64,000 bases of DNA from Bettongia penicillata ogilbyi (lineage: Eukaryota; Chordata; Mammalia; Diprotodontia; Potoroidae), in the NCBI GenBank assembly GCA_023548195.1, contig JAJHZJ010000694.1, forward strand, positions 620,001 to 684,000. Reading direction: 5' to 3'. Below are positions 31,085-40,839 of the stretch, one piece after another; position 1 is the first letter of the stretch, and each line of letters begins with the position of its first letter. Made by a program: the position numbers and the translations under genes. The notes under the pieces were generated by a model. It did not search any database, was not told the DNA's origin, and was given only the letters and a program-made list of their open reading frames with translations.

Positions 31085-32280
31085 GTCACCCTATGACCGT
31101 AAGACTCAATGATTTCTGGGATCTCACATCATAAACACTGGAAGAGAAAGTCCTTCCTAAGTTTAATGAATTTCGGTTCATCAACCAAAGCACATTCTGT
31201 GAGCATCTATTAAGAAGTCTGGCCTCAAACCAACATTTTGCTCACCCTCAGAGGCAGAGGGTGGGAGTGGGGAGCACTACTCCTAGACTTCTGTCAATAC
31301 CTCTCTGTCTATTCCTAGGTCAGCCCCCAGGGCCCAAGGATTCTCTACCCTTAACCCAGGAAAGTTTGCTAACCTGTCACTATTCAGTAATTGTAGGAAC
31401 AATAATATGGAGGTTTGTTTGTCTTTTTCAGGTTGCACAAAAACAAGCCACCTCCTTCTGGGGCCCAGCACAGATGGAGTAACTCCCATGAGACACCAGG
31501 AAGCAGAGAGCGCTCATTGAGAAAAGATCATCTCCAGATACTTCCCCAACCCCTGGCTATGTGGTGTTCAATTTTTTTTTAAATAGTGGAGGGGAGAACT
31601 GGGTATTTTGTTTTCAAAACTCTCAAAAAAAAAAGAAAAGTCAGCTTTTAGTTACCTTTTCTGAGGCTGGCCAAGCTTCTTTTGAACTGGTTAGGGTGTG
31701 TCTATGGATACAGGATGATTTTTAAGGATGAAAATGTGTAATTTTAAATTGTTTATTTGGGTTAGTAAGAAAATTTATCCTTATTCAAAAATACTTCCCT
31801 AAGAAATGTCCTGCTGTAAGTTCCATATATTTTAAACCGCTTAATAAGCCAGATAATGATAGTTCATTTTCCTTGTTTATAAATGAGGTACATTAACCCT
31901 GTCAAGCCACCAGAGTACCATTTAGTGAATGGCTGCTCCACCGTGGACAAAATGGTCCAATTGTTGCAGTTGTGTTTAACAATTACAACTTTGGCTAGGC
32001 CTGTCCATCAGAAGCAATTTAATACCCATCAGAAGCAAATGTAATGCCGAGCAGAAGTTGATTGGGCCCAGCCTATCTGCTCCTTGATACTGCTGAGATC
32101 TGCTCTCTTGCGCAATCATAAAAACATCCATCCGTTATAGCATTATATTCAAACCACAGGAAAGGAAACCAAGAGGCTTCCTAGCCCTAAGGAATTTACA
32201 GCCCCAAAGAAAACAGATTTTGATAATTAAGATAACTCCTTTGTGATATAACTTCAGTACTTTGCATCTTAGAAAACACT
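31085..32280. other. Unique 5' flanking DNA; no gene recognised
   Basis: No transposon is evident. A short 23-bp-period repeat occurs at 32,004-32,040 ('ccatcagaagcaa' twice). The stretch 31,880-32,080 is non-repetitive and of balanced composition, a candidate for a conserved element. Confidence 0.35.
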
Positions 32281-32440
32281 TTCCTCACAACAAGACATGA
32301 GCAGAGCAAACATTCCTTAGCCCCATTTTGCAAGTGAGGAAACTGAAGTTTAGAGACTTGTCTGATGTCACACAAGTAGGTGAAGCAGAAGAAGGACCTG
32401 ACTCTCTCCAATACAGTACTCTTTCCAATATTTCTTGCTC
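32280..32440 (-). mobile_element. MIR, reverse orientation
   Basis: 'ccccattttgcaagtgaggaaactgaagtttagagacttgtctgatgtcacacaagtagg' is reversed MIR core. Confidence 0.75.
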
Positions 32441-32629
32441 TCATTAATGAAATGAACTGTTTTGTCAAACACTGAGCTTCCTGTGGACAGAAGTATTCAA
32501 GTAAAGACTTCTCAGACTGTAGTTGGTAGAAGGAATTCTAATATATAAGACAATATATATTTCAGCGAAAAACTGTGCAGTACAGTCAAAATATGCTCTA
32601 GCAAGGTTGACTGAAGAAATAATATTAGC

Positions 32630-33000
32630 TAACATTTATAATGATTTAAGATTTGCAAAGTGATTTACGTTTACCTCATTTAATCCTGGCAGCGACCCTG
32701 TGAGGTGACGTTAATATCTGCCTTTTGTGTTGCTCAGTCATGTCCAGTTCGGCATGACCCCAAGATATTGGAGCATTTCTTTTTCCAGCTAGCTCATTTC
32801 GCAGATGAAGAAACTAGGCAAACAGGGTTAAATGACTCATCCAGGCTCACAAAGCTAGTGTCTGAGGACAGATTTGAACTCATGAAAACGAGTCTTCCTC
32901 CCTTTAGGATGAGGATGCTATCCACTGTGCCACCTAGCTGCCCCATTTTGCTGTTGGGAAAATTAAGGTAGGGAAAGATTTGAACTCATTCCTGCATCTT
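32630..33000 (-). mobile_element. MIR, reverse orientation, split by a SINE
   Basis: 'aacatttataatgatttaagatttgcaaagtgatttacgtttacctcatttaatcctggcagcgaccctgtgaggtgacg' is continued to the right of the SINE by 'cattttgctgttgggaaaattaagg'. Confidence 0.65.
32724..32943 (-). mobile_element. Marsupial tRNA-headed SINE, reverse orientation
   Basis: 'gttgctcagtcatgtccagttcggcatgaccccaagatattggagcatttctttttccagct', 'gaagaaactaggcaaacagggttaaatgac' and 'gatttgaactcatgaaaacgagtcttcctccc...atgctatccactgtgccacctagctgcc' are in reversed SINE order. It lies within the MIR. Confidence 0.9.
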
Positions 33001-33094
33001 ACCAGTCCTTTGCTTCAGTTATAAAACTTGTAAAACTAGGAATGATCTTAGGATATTCTTCACTGGTGAGATAATATTTAGAGTCCTATATTCA

Positions 33095-33775
33095 CTTAGT
33101 GGTTTCACATTTTAAGAAAGAGATTGACAGACTGGAATAAAACGTGTCCAAAGGAAAACAACCAGAAGAGTAGGGGGGATTAGAAACTGTCACATGATGA
33201 GTGTCTAAAGAAGCTGAAGATATTTAGCCTAAAGAAGGAAAGAGGATGAAGAGGAGGCATGTATCTGCAATTTCAAAGGTTCTTACCTGGGAGACATAGC
33301 AAGCTTGTTCTGTATTTCTCCAGAAGCCAGAATTAGGACCACTGGATGGAAATTACAAGAAGTCAGACAACAGTTTGATTTGCCCATAATTTCTTTGTAG
33401 CACATTTATGTAACACTTTAAAGTTTACAAAATTATTTCCTCATGACCTAGTGATGCGGCTATGGTTATCTATAATTTAGATGAGGAAACTTAGCCCAGA
33501 AGGCTAAATAGTTGTCTCTGCGTCACACATAGTAATTATCTGAACTAGAATTTTAATCCCTGTTTCCTTATGCCAAACTCATTCCCTCATAGCACACTGC
33601 CTCAATAATGGAATGCGTTGTTTTGTTAGTGAGTTGTGAAATGTTGGGCTCTGGAAGTATTCAAGCAGAAAGTAGTCGAAGACCAATCGGAGATATTGTT
33701 CATGGGATTCGTTGCACTGATGGGAGATTGAATTAGATACCCTTCCAGGACTTTGCTGTGGCAGCATTCTACCTT
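33095..33775 (+). mobile_element. CR1/L3-type LINE, interrupted by a MIR
   Basis: The left piece has 'gtccaaaggaaaacaaccagaagagtagg', 'atatttagcctaaagaaggaaagagg' and 'aattaggaccactggatggaaattacaagaag'. The right piece, after about 33,600, has 'gtattcaagcagaaagtagtcgaagaccaatcggagatattg' and 'gattgaattagatacccttccaggac'. Confidence 0.65.
33385..33600 (-). mobile_element. MIR-family SINE, reverse orientation, inside a CR1/L3 copy
   Basis: 'cacatttatgtaacactttaaagtttacaaaattatttcctcatgacc', 'tttagatgaggaaacttagcccagaagg' and 'ttccttatgccaaactcattccctc' are reversed MIR blocks. Confidence 0.6.
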
Positions 33776-33990
33776 GCTAGCAGCATCATGGCCCAGTGGA
33801 AAGCACACTGGATTGTAGTAAATACCATGGTTTAAATCCTAGCCTCACAATATTTGAGTAGTGGTATGATATTAGACAAATCATTTTACTTCTGGGGGTC
33901 TCTTATTCCTCATCTTTAAAATGAAAAGATTGGACTATGTGATCTCTGAGGCCTCTTACCACTCAAAACATATACTGTTGTTAGGAAAAA
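33776..33990 (+). mobile_element. THER1/MIR SINE
   Basis: 'atcatggcccagtggaaagcacactggattg', 'atcattttacttctgggggtctcttattcctcatctttaaaatgaaaagattggactatgtgatctctgaggcctcttaccactc' reads in plus orientation. Confidence 0.8.
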
Positions 33991-33999
33991 CATGGAAAA

Positions 34000-34390
34000 G
34001 GTAGAATTTGAGTTGAAATTGAAGGATGATTTGCATTTAGGTAGGTGGAGGCAAGAAAAGAAGAAATCAATTTAGGCATGGATAAGCAAGTCTAAGACAC
34101 AACCAGACTTGACTGGGATAGAGGGTGTATGTTGAGGAGTAGCTGAAGATAGAATTAGAGAATTTGAATGAGGCTAGATAGTTGAACAGAAGTATTGATT
34201 TGTTATGATAGGAAATAGGGAGTCATTTGAAGTTGGGGGCGGGGTGTCTATAACAAAGGTGTTTAAAAAAGATCAGTTGGGGAATAGTATGTTGAAAAGA
34301 CTGGAATCAATGAATCAATCAACATTTATGAAGCACCTCCTATGGGCCAGTTAAACACTAGAAGAAGAGTCTGAGGTTGATTTGCTTGAT
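34000..34390 (-). mobile_element. L2 fragments, reverse orientation
   Basis: 'gatagttgaacagaagtattgatttgttatgataggaaatagggagtcatttgaagttgggggcggggtg' matches the reversed L2 block '...tagggagccactggagtttattgagtaggggggtg'. A separate reversed L2 terminus follows at about 34,305 ('aatcaatcaacatttatgaagcacctcctatgggccag'). Confidence 0.55.
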
Positions 34391-34482
34391 TTGCTTGATA
34401 CTGCTGAAATCTGCTCACTTGAATGATCATGAAAATAGCCTTTATAGCATTATACTCCAACATCACAAAAGGAAACTAAGAG

Positions 34483-34665
34483 AATCAGCCAGGTAGTACA
34501 GAAGATGGAGCACCAACCTGAGGTAAGGAAAGACCTATCTTCCTGAGTTCAAATCTTACTTCAGACACTTCCTAGCTGTATTGACCCTAGACAAGTCATT
34601 TAACCCTGCTTGCCTCAGTTTCCTCATCTGTAAAATGAGCTTAAAATGAAATAGCAAACTAGTTC
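34483..34665 (+). mobile_element. Marsupial tRNA-headed SINE, 3' truncated
   Basis: 'cagccaggtagtacagaagatggagcaccaacctgaggtaaggaaagacc', 'gagttcaaatcttacttcagacacttcctagctg', then 'cctcagtttcctcatctgtaaaatgagc'. It is followed within 10 bp by a second copy. Confidence 0.88.
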
Positions 34666-34671
34666 ATTATT

Positions 34672-34872
34672 TTGGGTTGTTCAGTGGATAGAGCACTGAC
34701 CTGGAGTCAGGAAGACCTGAGTTCAAATCCAGCTTCAGACCCTAGCTATGTCTTGACCCTGGGCAAGTGACTCCTCATCTGTAAAATGAGTTGAAGAAGG
34801 AAATGACAAACCACTCCAGTATCTTTGCCAAGAAAACCCCAAATGGGGTCAAAAAGAGTCAGACATGACTGA
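34672..34872 (+). mobile_element. Marsupial tRNA-headed SINE
   Basis: 'gttcagtggatagagcactgacctggagtcaggaagacctgagttcaaatcc' with an intact B-box-like 'gttcaaatcc', and a complete body 'ccactccagtatctttgccaagaaaaccccaaatggggtc...agtcagacatgactgaaa'. It is less diverged than the adjacent copy. Confidence 0.92.
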
Positions 34873-34924
34873 AAGATGATTTGCATTTAGGTAGGTAGAA
34901 ACAAGAAAAGAAGAGATCAACCTT

Positions 34925-35535
34925 CTCCCAGGGTTATATACTACCTTTAAGGGGTTTGGGTGTATCTAGGCTCTCTGTAAATGTCTCTATTCCTCACTGA
35001 ATCTATTCCTCCAAATGTAGGGGTGGTCTCCTGAACCCTAGCTATGTTTCACCACTAACAATCAAATTAGTTTTTACTTTTACTCCAAAAGGTAATAATA
35101 AATATACAAACTTATCCCCTTAATTGGGGGACTAATCACAGTTCCCCAAACCACATTAGTGTCCTGGTAGGGGAAGGGATTAGACTACTTAAATCAACCC
35201 TTTAACCCACATTGCTTCAGGCTTTTTTTGAATGGCCACTGAAAGCTTCAGTCTTCACATCTTTAAGGTCCATAGTTGTAGATTTGTTTGCACTTTTCTG
35301 GCTGAAATAAATTTAAATAGGAATTATTTCTACAAACAGCTTGATTTACAATTTGTAGTTTGTATGCTAGCAGTTTTGTGAACAACCTGAAGGTAAGACT
35401 GTTTCCCCTAGATTTGTCTGTGTGAGAGCTGAGGAATCCTGAGGCCACCTCTTTGCTTACCTAGTCCTTTGCAACTGAATGGGTGTTGCCTCTTGCAAGC
35501 AACCTGATTGGGAAACTTTGTCTTAAAAAGTTTCA

Positions 35536-35583
<48 letters not shown>

Positions 35584-37680
35584 TTTTCTTGTTTCTTTAC
35601 TGTTGTCAATTACCAGTAGGGGATTTTTTCTTCCCATTCTGGAAAACACATTTTGCTTGCATTTAAAAAAAGAAAGTTGTTCATAGGAAGCAGATTTTCT
35701 TTAGTGTAACAGATAATTTTTTTTATTCCTACTTGAATCTTTCTTGTTGTTATTTAGTCGTTTCAGTCCTAACACTTTGTGACCCCTTACTTGAATCCTA
35801 GAATTGTTTTATTATGTAATTTTTTGTCTAACTAGTGGGAGGTTTTTGGAGGTGAAACAAGCTTATTCAAATTGCCTCGGTTTCATGAAAATACTATTAT
35901 TCAATCTCTGAATTTACTGATATGGTGCATTTCTTTTAAAATCTGAATGCTACTGTATGTATAATTAATTGCCAACCCATGATACATGAAAAAATCATGG
36001 GTACTGTTTTCATGATCTGAATTAATCTTCTGTTGTGCCATTGTATTGCTTACCAATAGTATATTAATCCAATAGACCATTGTTCCTATAATGTATCATT
36101 TATCAATTTATCTTCATTTATCAATTACATTAATATATGTACATTTACATGAGCATATTTGGAATAATCTTGAGAAAAAGTAAAAGCTAAGGTAATTTGG
36201 GGAGTGGGGAGTAATATCTTGCTTTTGCAATTGAAAATGACAGAGATCTCCGAATAGAGGGTTGAACCAGACCTTAAGACCAACATTAGGATATTGGGCA
36301 GAAAAATGAAAGGACTGGCAGAATGTATAATTAGGCATGCGAATATTAAGTAGGTGAGTTGCCTCAGGAAATTTTTCTAGTCAGGTCTGAGAATTTGGAT
36401 CATGGAAATATAATTGGGAATTTCAGACTTGTCCACCCTTTTGAGGATAAGGAATTGCTTAAAGAGGTAGGATCCCTTCTAATCAAAAGTAGTATTCCTA
36501 CAGAGACACTGATTGTCACAATTAAATACAGGAATTTCACTTCATCAATGAGTAAGACTGAGGCCCTATTCCCTAGGGTAGACAAATACCATAGGCATGA
36601 ACACATCATAGGGTGAACCATATTCCCCAGAAGAACACATTTGGATGGGCAAGATGTACCTGGAACACTGAAAAACCCCCGAGCTAGACAGTGATGAGAC
36701 TGACAGGCTAAAGGGAACAGTTGCAGTGACAGGGGATAGTCTCACAAAGGTAAAGGCCAAATGTGAATATATACAAACTTTAGCTGTGACATTTGAGGGG
36801 AACAGATCAGAAAATCCCTATGCTAATTTTGTCTCAGATACTGTGTGTTACAAAGGAGAATAACCTGTTGAGTTCCTTAACTTGGATCATGAGCATGCAG
36901 CAAGCAGAGAGGAAAGATATAAACCAGAAAGAGAGAAACTATCTCAATCTGGCCAAGATGAAGTCTTTCTGGCTTCACAGTCAGTCTAGGAAGGTCACCC
37001 CCACTTATTCATTGGGGAATGAAAAGGACCTCCATAACAGGTCATCTAGGCATGTCTCAAGCAAGTTTCTTTAGGGTGCTTCCATGTTAGGTGATCTGAG
37101 CATGCCCAGAGAAGCCTCTTTACAATTCTAATGGGAGAAAACAGCACTTATAGTGGAGATGGAAAGCATGGTATTACTGGTGAGGAACTGACTCCAGTTA
37201 TGAGTCCGATAAATTATGGTGGGGTTTCTTCCTAAAATGGGAGTCCCTGGCAGGGAGTCACTGATCAGGAGAGCAGGGTTTCAGGGTGTAAGTTTCTCTA
37301 GTAGTAAAGTTTAGGTGTTGGAATACAATTGTAAAGGTGGGGACAAAGAGGATGGAAAAGAGGGTATTAGTATGAGCAGTATTTTGAAGAAAAAAATGGC
37401 AAGATTTAGTGACTAAACCCGGTAGATGAAGGAAAGGGAAAAATATAATTTGGTTCACACATACGCAATAGCACCTGGTTCAGTAATTATTACAAAGATT
37501 GTGTCAAATACTGGAGAGGGAGCTCTTGGTAAAGCCTAGAAAATGTGGGTTCCACCTTTGCCTCTCCCATATACTTACCACATGCCCTGGGGCAAGTCCC
37601 TTAACACCTACTCCTGAAACCTCTCTAAGGCTTTAGGTTGCAGAGATGGTGCTAACCTACATTCCTAGAGGGAGTTTCCT
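34925..37680. other. Intergenic DNA; mostly unassigned
   Basis: Contains a GT microsatellite (35,538-35,581) and a short reversed SINE tail (35,745-35,790). The interval 36,200-37,560 has several open frames on both strands around 36,359-36,760 (73 to 85 codons), but no domain or recognised repeat. Confidence 0.35.
35538..35581. repeat. (GT)n microsatellite, uninterrupted
   Basis: About 21 perfect GT units, the longest uninterrupted GT array on this strand; likely polymorphic. Confidence 0.98.
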
Positions 37681-37744
37681 TGGCCAGGAGTTCCTTATAT
37701 TAATGAAATCAGAGGTCTAGTATCTTTGTATAGGCTGCTTTTTA

Positions 37745-37960
37745 ATTTTGCAAAATGCTTTCACGTTGAGTCTCATTAATTCTCCACAGCAGTCCTATTG
37801 TAGAGGCATGGAAAGTTTTATCATATCCTGAAAGTAAATGCAGAAACTGAAGCACAGAGAGGTTAAGTGATTTACCTGAATTCACACAGCTTTTTCATGG
37901 AGTTGTACAGACTAACACCAAATTTCCTGATTCTTTTTCTAATGCTCTCTCACTAGAACA
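37745..37960 (-). mobile_element. MIR, reverse orientation
   Basis: 'tttgcaaaatgctttcacgttgagtctcattaattctccacagcagtcc', 'gcagaaactgaagcacagagaggttaagtgatttacctgaattcacacagc', 'ttcctgattctttttctaatgctctc'. Confidence 0.75.
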
Positions 37961-38354
37961 GTATTTCCTAATGGCTGATCTACTGACTGGCAAAGGATCC
38001 AGAGGAAATTTTTAATAAAGCTTTTAATATCAAAGGTAACATTTCTTATTTTCTTAAAACCTAAAAAATTTAATAAGCTATCTATTCACACAAAAAGCTG
38101 ACCTACACCCTAACTCGATGCTGTTTCTCTGAACACACTCTCCTTTTTCATTAATTTCCTGGGAGGAAGGCTGCGGTGACCAATCACACATTAATCTGTG
38201 TGGGAGGGGTTAGCTACTTACCATGCCTGCCCAGGCACCATGACTCTTACATCTGTTTTCAATCAGGGACCACCAGCAGGTAGGAGGACATGTTCATTTT
38301 TAGTGGTGTCATTATAGCCTTGTGTTTAAAAATTTATTCATGGAATTTGTTTGT

Positions 38355-38515
38355 AAAAAGTCCTAAGATTTAGAGTGAGAAGGGATTGTAAATATCATCT
38401 AATTCAACCCCCTCATTTTATAGGTGAAGTGACTCATCCAAGGTCACACAACCAGTAGGTGGCAGAATTAGAATTTGTAATCATATCCTCTTGATTCAGA
38501 ATATTGTTGCCTTAT
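38355..38515 (-). mobile_element. THER1/MIR SINE, reverse orientation
   Basis: 'agatttagagtgagaagggattgtaaatatcatctaattcaaccccctcattttataggtgaagtgactcatccaaggtcacacaaccagtaggtgg'. Confidence 0.8.
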
Positions 38516-38529
38516 TGTTCAACATGAAT

Positions 38530-38870
38530 ATTATTCAATTTAAAAAAAAACTGTTAATTATAAAGCACTGTAGTGGATATTGGAGATAAAAAGAAAAAGA
38601 AAAACAATCCCCATCCTTGAGACATTTAATTCTACTAAAAGTATGCAAAAAGTAAACAGATAAGTAAATACCAAATAATGAGGAAAGAGAGTACTAACAA
38701 CTGAAGAATAAGAAATGACTGCCTGTAGGAGGAGGTAGGTGAGCTGAATTCTTTAGTGAGCTAAGGATTTCAAGAGGCAGAAATGATGAGCAAGTGAATT
38801 GCTAAAAAGGGAGAGAGTCCTTGCAAAAGCACAGAGCCAGAAGATGGAATGCCACACTTAAAAAAAAAAT
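38530..38870 (-). mobile_element. L2 3' region, reverse orientation
   Basis: 'aagcactgtagtggatattggagataaaaag...catccttgagacatttaattctac' is the reversed L2 terminus, followed by the purine-rich reversed upstream region 'gaggaggtaggtgagctgaattctttag'. Confidence 0.55.
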
Positions 38871-38874
38871 TACA

Positions 38875-39045
38875 TCAGGGGATTTTCAGTCGAGTAGGCT
38901 GTTCCCTAAGAAATTATGAAGATCAGAGAAACATGGGAAGACATGAACTGATGCAGTGAAATAAACAGAACCAAGAAAATAGTACAGACAATGACTAACA
39001 ACATGCATGGAAAGAGGGGAAAAGAGAAACATTAGCTTGTAATTG
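38875..39045 (+). mobile_element. L1 3' fragment
   Basis: 'aagaaattatgaagatcagagaaacatgggaagacatgaactgatgcagtgaaataaacagaaccaagaaaatag' is a diverged copy of the L1 stretch '...ggaaagacttacatgaactgatgcaaagtgaagtgagcagaaccagg'. Confidence 0.7.
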
Positions 39046-39377
39046 TCAGTCGGTCAATAAACATTTTTAAAGCACTTACTATGTGCCAAGTATTGTGCTA
39101 AGAACTAGGGATATAAATATAAGATTTTTTTTAAAAAAAAGACACTTCCCTTTACCAAATTTACAGAGAAGGGAAAATTTTGACTAAAAAAGAGATAGAA
39201 AGCATTATGAAGTACAAAATGGATAATTTTGATTACATTAAACAGAAAAGTTTTTGCACAACTTTTAAACGCAGAGCAACCAAGATTAGGAGGGAAGCAG
39301 AAAACTGGGAATGAATTTTTGCAACTAGTGTCTGTGATAAAGGCCTCTTTTCTAAAATATATAGAGAACTGAGTCAA

Positions 39378-40037
39378 ATGTACACGAATACAAGTCATTC
39401 CCCAATTGATGAGTGGTCAAAGGATAGGAACAGGCAGTTTTCAGAGGAAGAAATTAAAGCTATCTATAATCATATGAAAAAATGCTCTAAATCACTATTG
39501 ATTAGAGAGATGCAAATCATAAGAACTCTGAGATACCACATCACACCTATTAGATTGGCTAACATGACAAAACAGGAAGATGATAAATGTTGGAGAAGAT
39601 GTGGGACAGTTGGAACACTAATTCATTGGTGGTGGAGTTGTGAGCTGATTCAACCATTTTGGAGAGCAATTTGGAATTATATCCAAAGGGCTACAAAAAT
39701 GTGCATACCTTTTGACCCAGCAATACCTCTTCTAGGACTGTATCCCCAAGAAATCATAAAAATGGGAAAGGGTCCCACATGTACAAAAACATTTATAGCA
39801 GCTCTTTATATGGTGGCCAAAAACTGGAAATCAAGGGGATGCCCATCAATTGGGGAATGGCTGAATAAATTGTGGTATATGAGTGTAATGGAATACTATT
39901 GTGCTATAAGAAATTATGAACAGGAAGACTTCAGAGAGGCCTGGAAGGACTTTTATGAACTGATGCTGAGTGAAAGGAGCAGAACCAGGAGAACTTTGTA
40001 CACAGCAACCACAGTGTGCGAGGAATTTTTCTGGTAG
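39378..40037 (+). pseudogene. L1 ORF2 C-terminal remnant, 219 open codons
   Basis: The frame contains SPIDEWSKDRNRQFSEE, the cysteine-rich CWRRCGTVGTLIHWWWSC block and FDPAIPLLGLYP, which are standard landmarks of the L1 ORF2 protein C-terminus. The endonuclease and reverse transcriptase domains are absent because the element is 5'-truncated just upstream, so it cannot transpose. The frame has remained open for 660 bp, which suggests the insertion is among the younger ones here. It is a transposon relic, not a host gene. Confidence 0.9.
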
Positions 40038-40381
40038 ACTTAGAACTTCATTGCAACACAAGGACTTAAATAATTCCCAGTGGTCTCTTAAGGCAAAATG
40101 CCGTTCATATCCAGGGAAAGAATTATGGAATTTGATCGCAGAATGAAGCAGATCATTTTCTTTTGTGTTATATTTTGGTTTGCTTTATGATTTCTCCCAT
40201 TCATTTTAATTCTTCTATTCAACATGACCAAGATGAAAACGTACTTAATAAGAATGTACATGTAGAACTTATATAAAACTATATGCTGTCTCAGGAATGG
40301 AGTGGGAAGGTGGGAGGGAGGGGAAAAAGTCTAAGATATATGGAAGTGATTGTAGAACACTGAAAACAAATAAAATGATAA

Positions 40382-40745
40382 AAAACAATGTAACCTATCA
40401 AAACCAAAAACAAATATTTAATGCCAGCTCCTCTGACTCCAAATCAATGACTTTCTATTTCATGCTGCCTTTGAATTGATATGAGAGTCAGTTGCCTATG
40501 TGTCTTACCTTGTTACTGTATTAATAATCCCATTGAAGGCAGGGTCCATGTCTCATTCACCTTTATATTCTCCCTGGGTAGCTGATTGCCTTGAAGTCAA
40601 AGGTAATAAAGTAATTACTTGTTGAATTGAATTGAACCTAGACTAGCACAAGATAAAGCAAAGGCAACAGCGATCTTACAAATGAATAAATGGGAAAACA
40701 CCATAATGGCAATAAACAGTGATATATGAAATATTAACAGTGTTT
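40382..40745 (+). mobile_element. Putative L1 3'-transduced flank
   Basis: Between the L1's own poly(A) signal and the terminal A-tail lie a reversed MIR head ('atgccagctcctctgactccaaatcaatgac') and an L2 3' end ('cccattgaaggcagggtccatgtctc...gaattgaattgaa'). An AATAAA at 40,711-40,716 sits about 30 bp before the final A-tail. Since MIR and L2 predate the marsupial L1, they most simply came along as read-through sequence from the source locus. Confidence 0.65.
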
Positions 40746-40839
40746 AAAAAAAAAAAAGACACTTCCCTGACCTCAAGGAGTTTACAGTCAGATGGGGGAA
40801 AGTAACACACAAAAGGAAGCTGAAAAGGAGGAAGGTTCT

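Larger units (their letters stand above)
39152..40757 (+). mobile_element. 5'-truncated L1 insertion with target duplication
   Basis: Both sides carry (A)8-12 plus 'gacacttccct': the left copy is 39,133-39,151 and the right copy runs to 40,768. Inside lie the end of ORF2, the L1 3'UTR ending near 'aacaaataaaatgataaaaaac' (AATAAA at 40,369-40,374), then about 360 bp that is not L1, and a second A-tail at 40,746-40,757 directly before the right duplication. It is the least decayed L1 in the window. Confidence 0.8.
39050..40835 (-). mobile_element. L2 3' end, reverse orientation, split by an L1
   Basis: The left half (39,056-39,151) reads 'ataaacatttttaaagcacttactatgtgccaagtattgtgctaagaactagggatataaat...gacacttccct'. 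The right half (40,758 on) repeats 'gacacttccct' and continues with 'gacctcaaggagtttacagtcagatggggg', exactly where the L2 sequence should resume. It fixes the insertion boundaries of the L1. Confidence 0.8.

Noticed and set aside
39378..40037. 219-codon frame as a host gene
   Set aside because: Its motifs are those of the L1 ORF2 C-terminus and it lies within an L1 bounded by target duplications.
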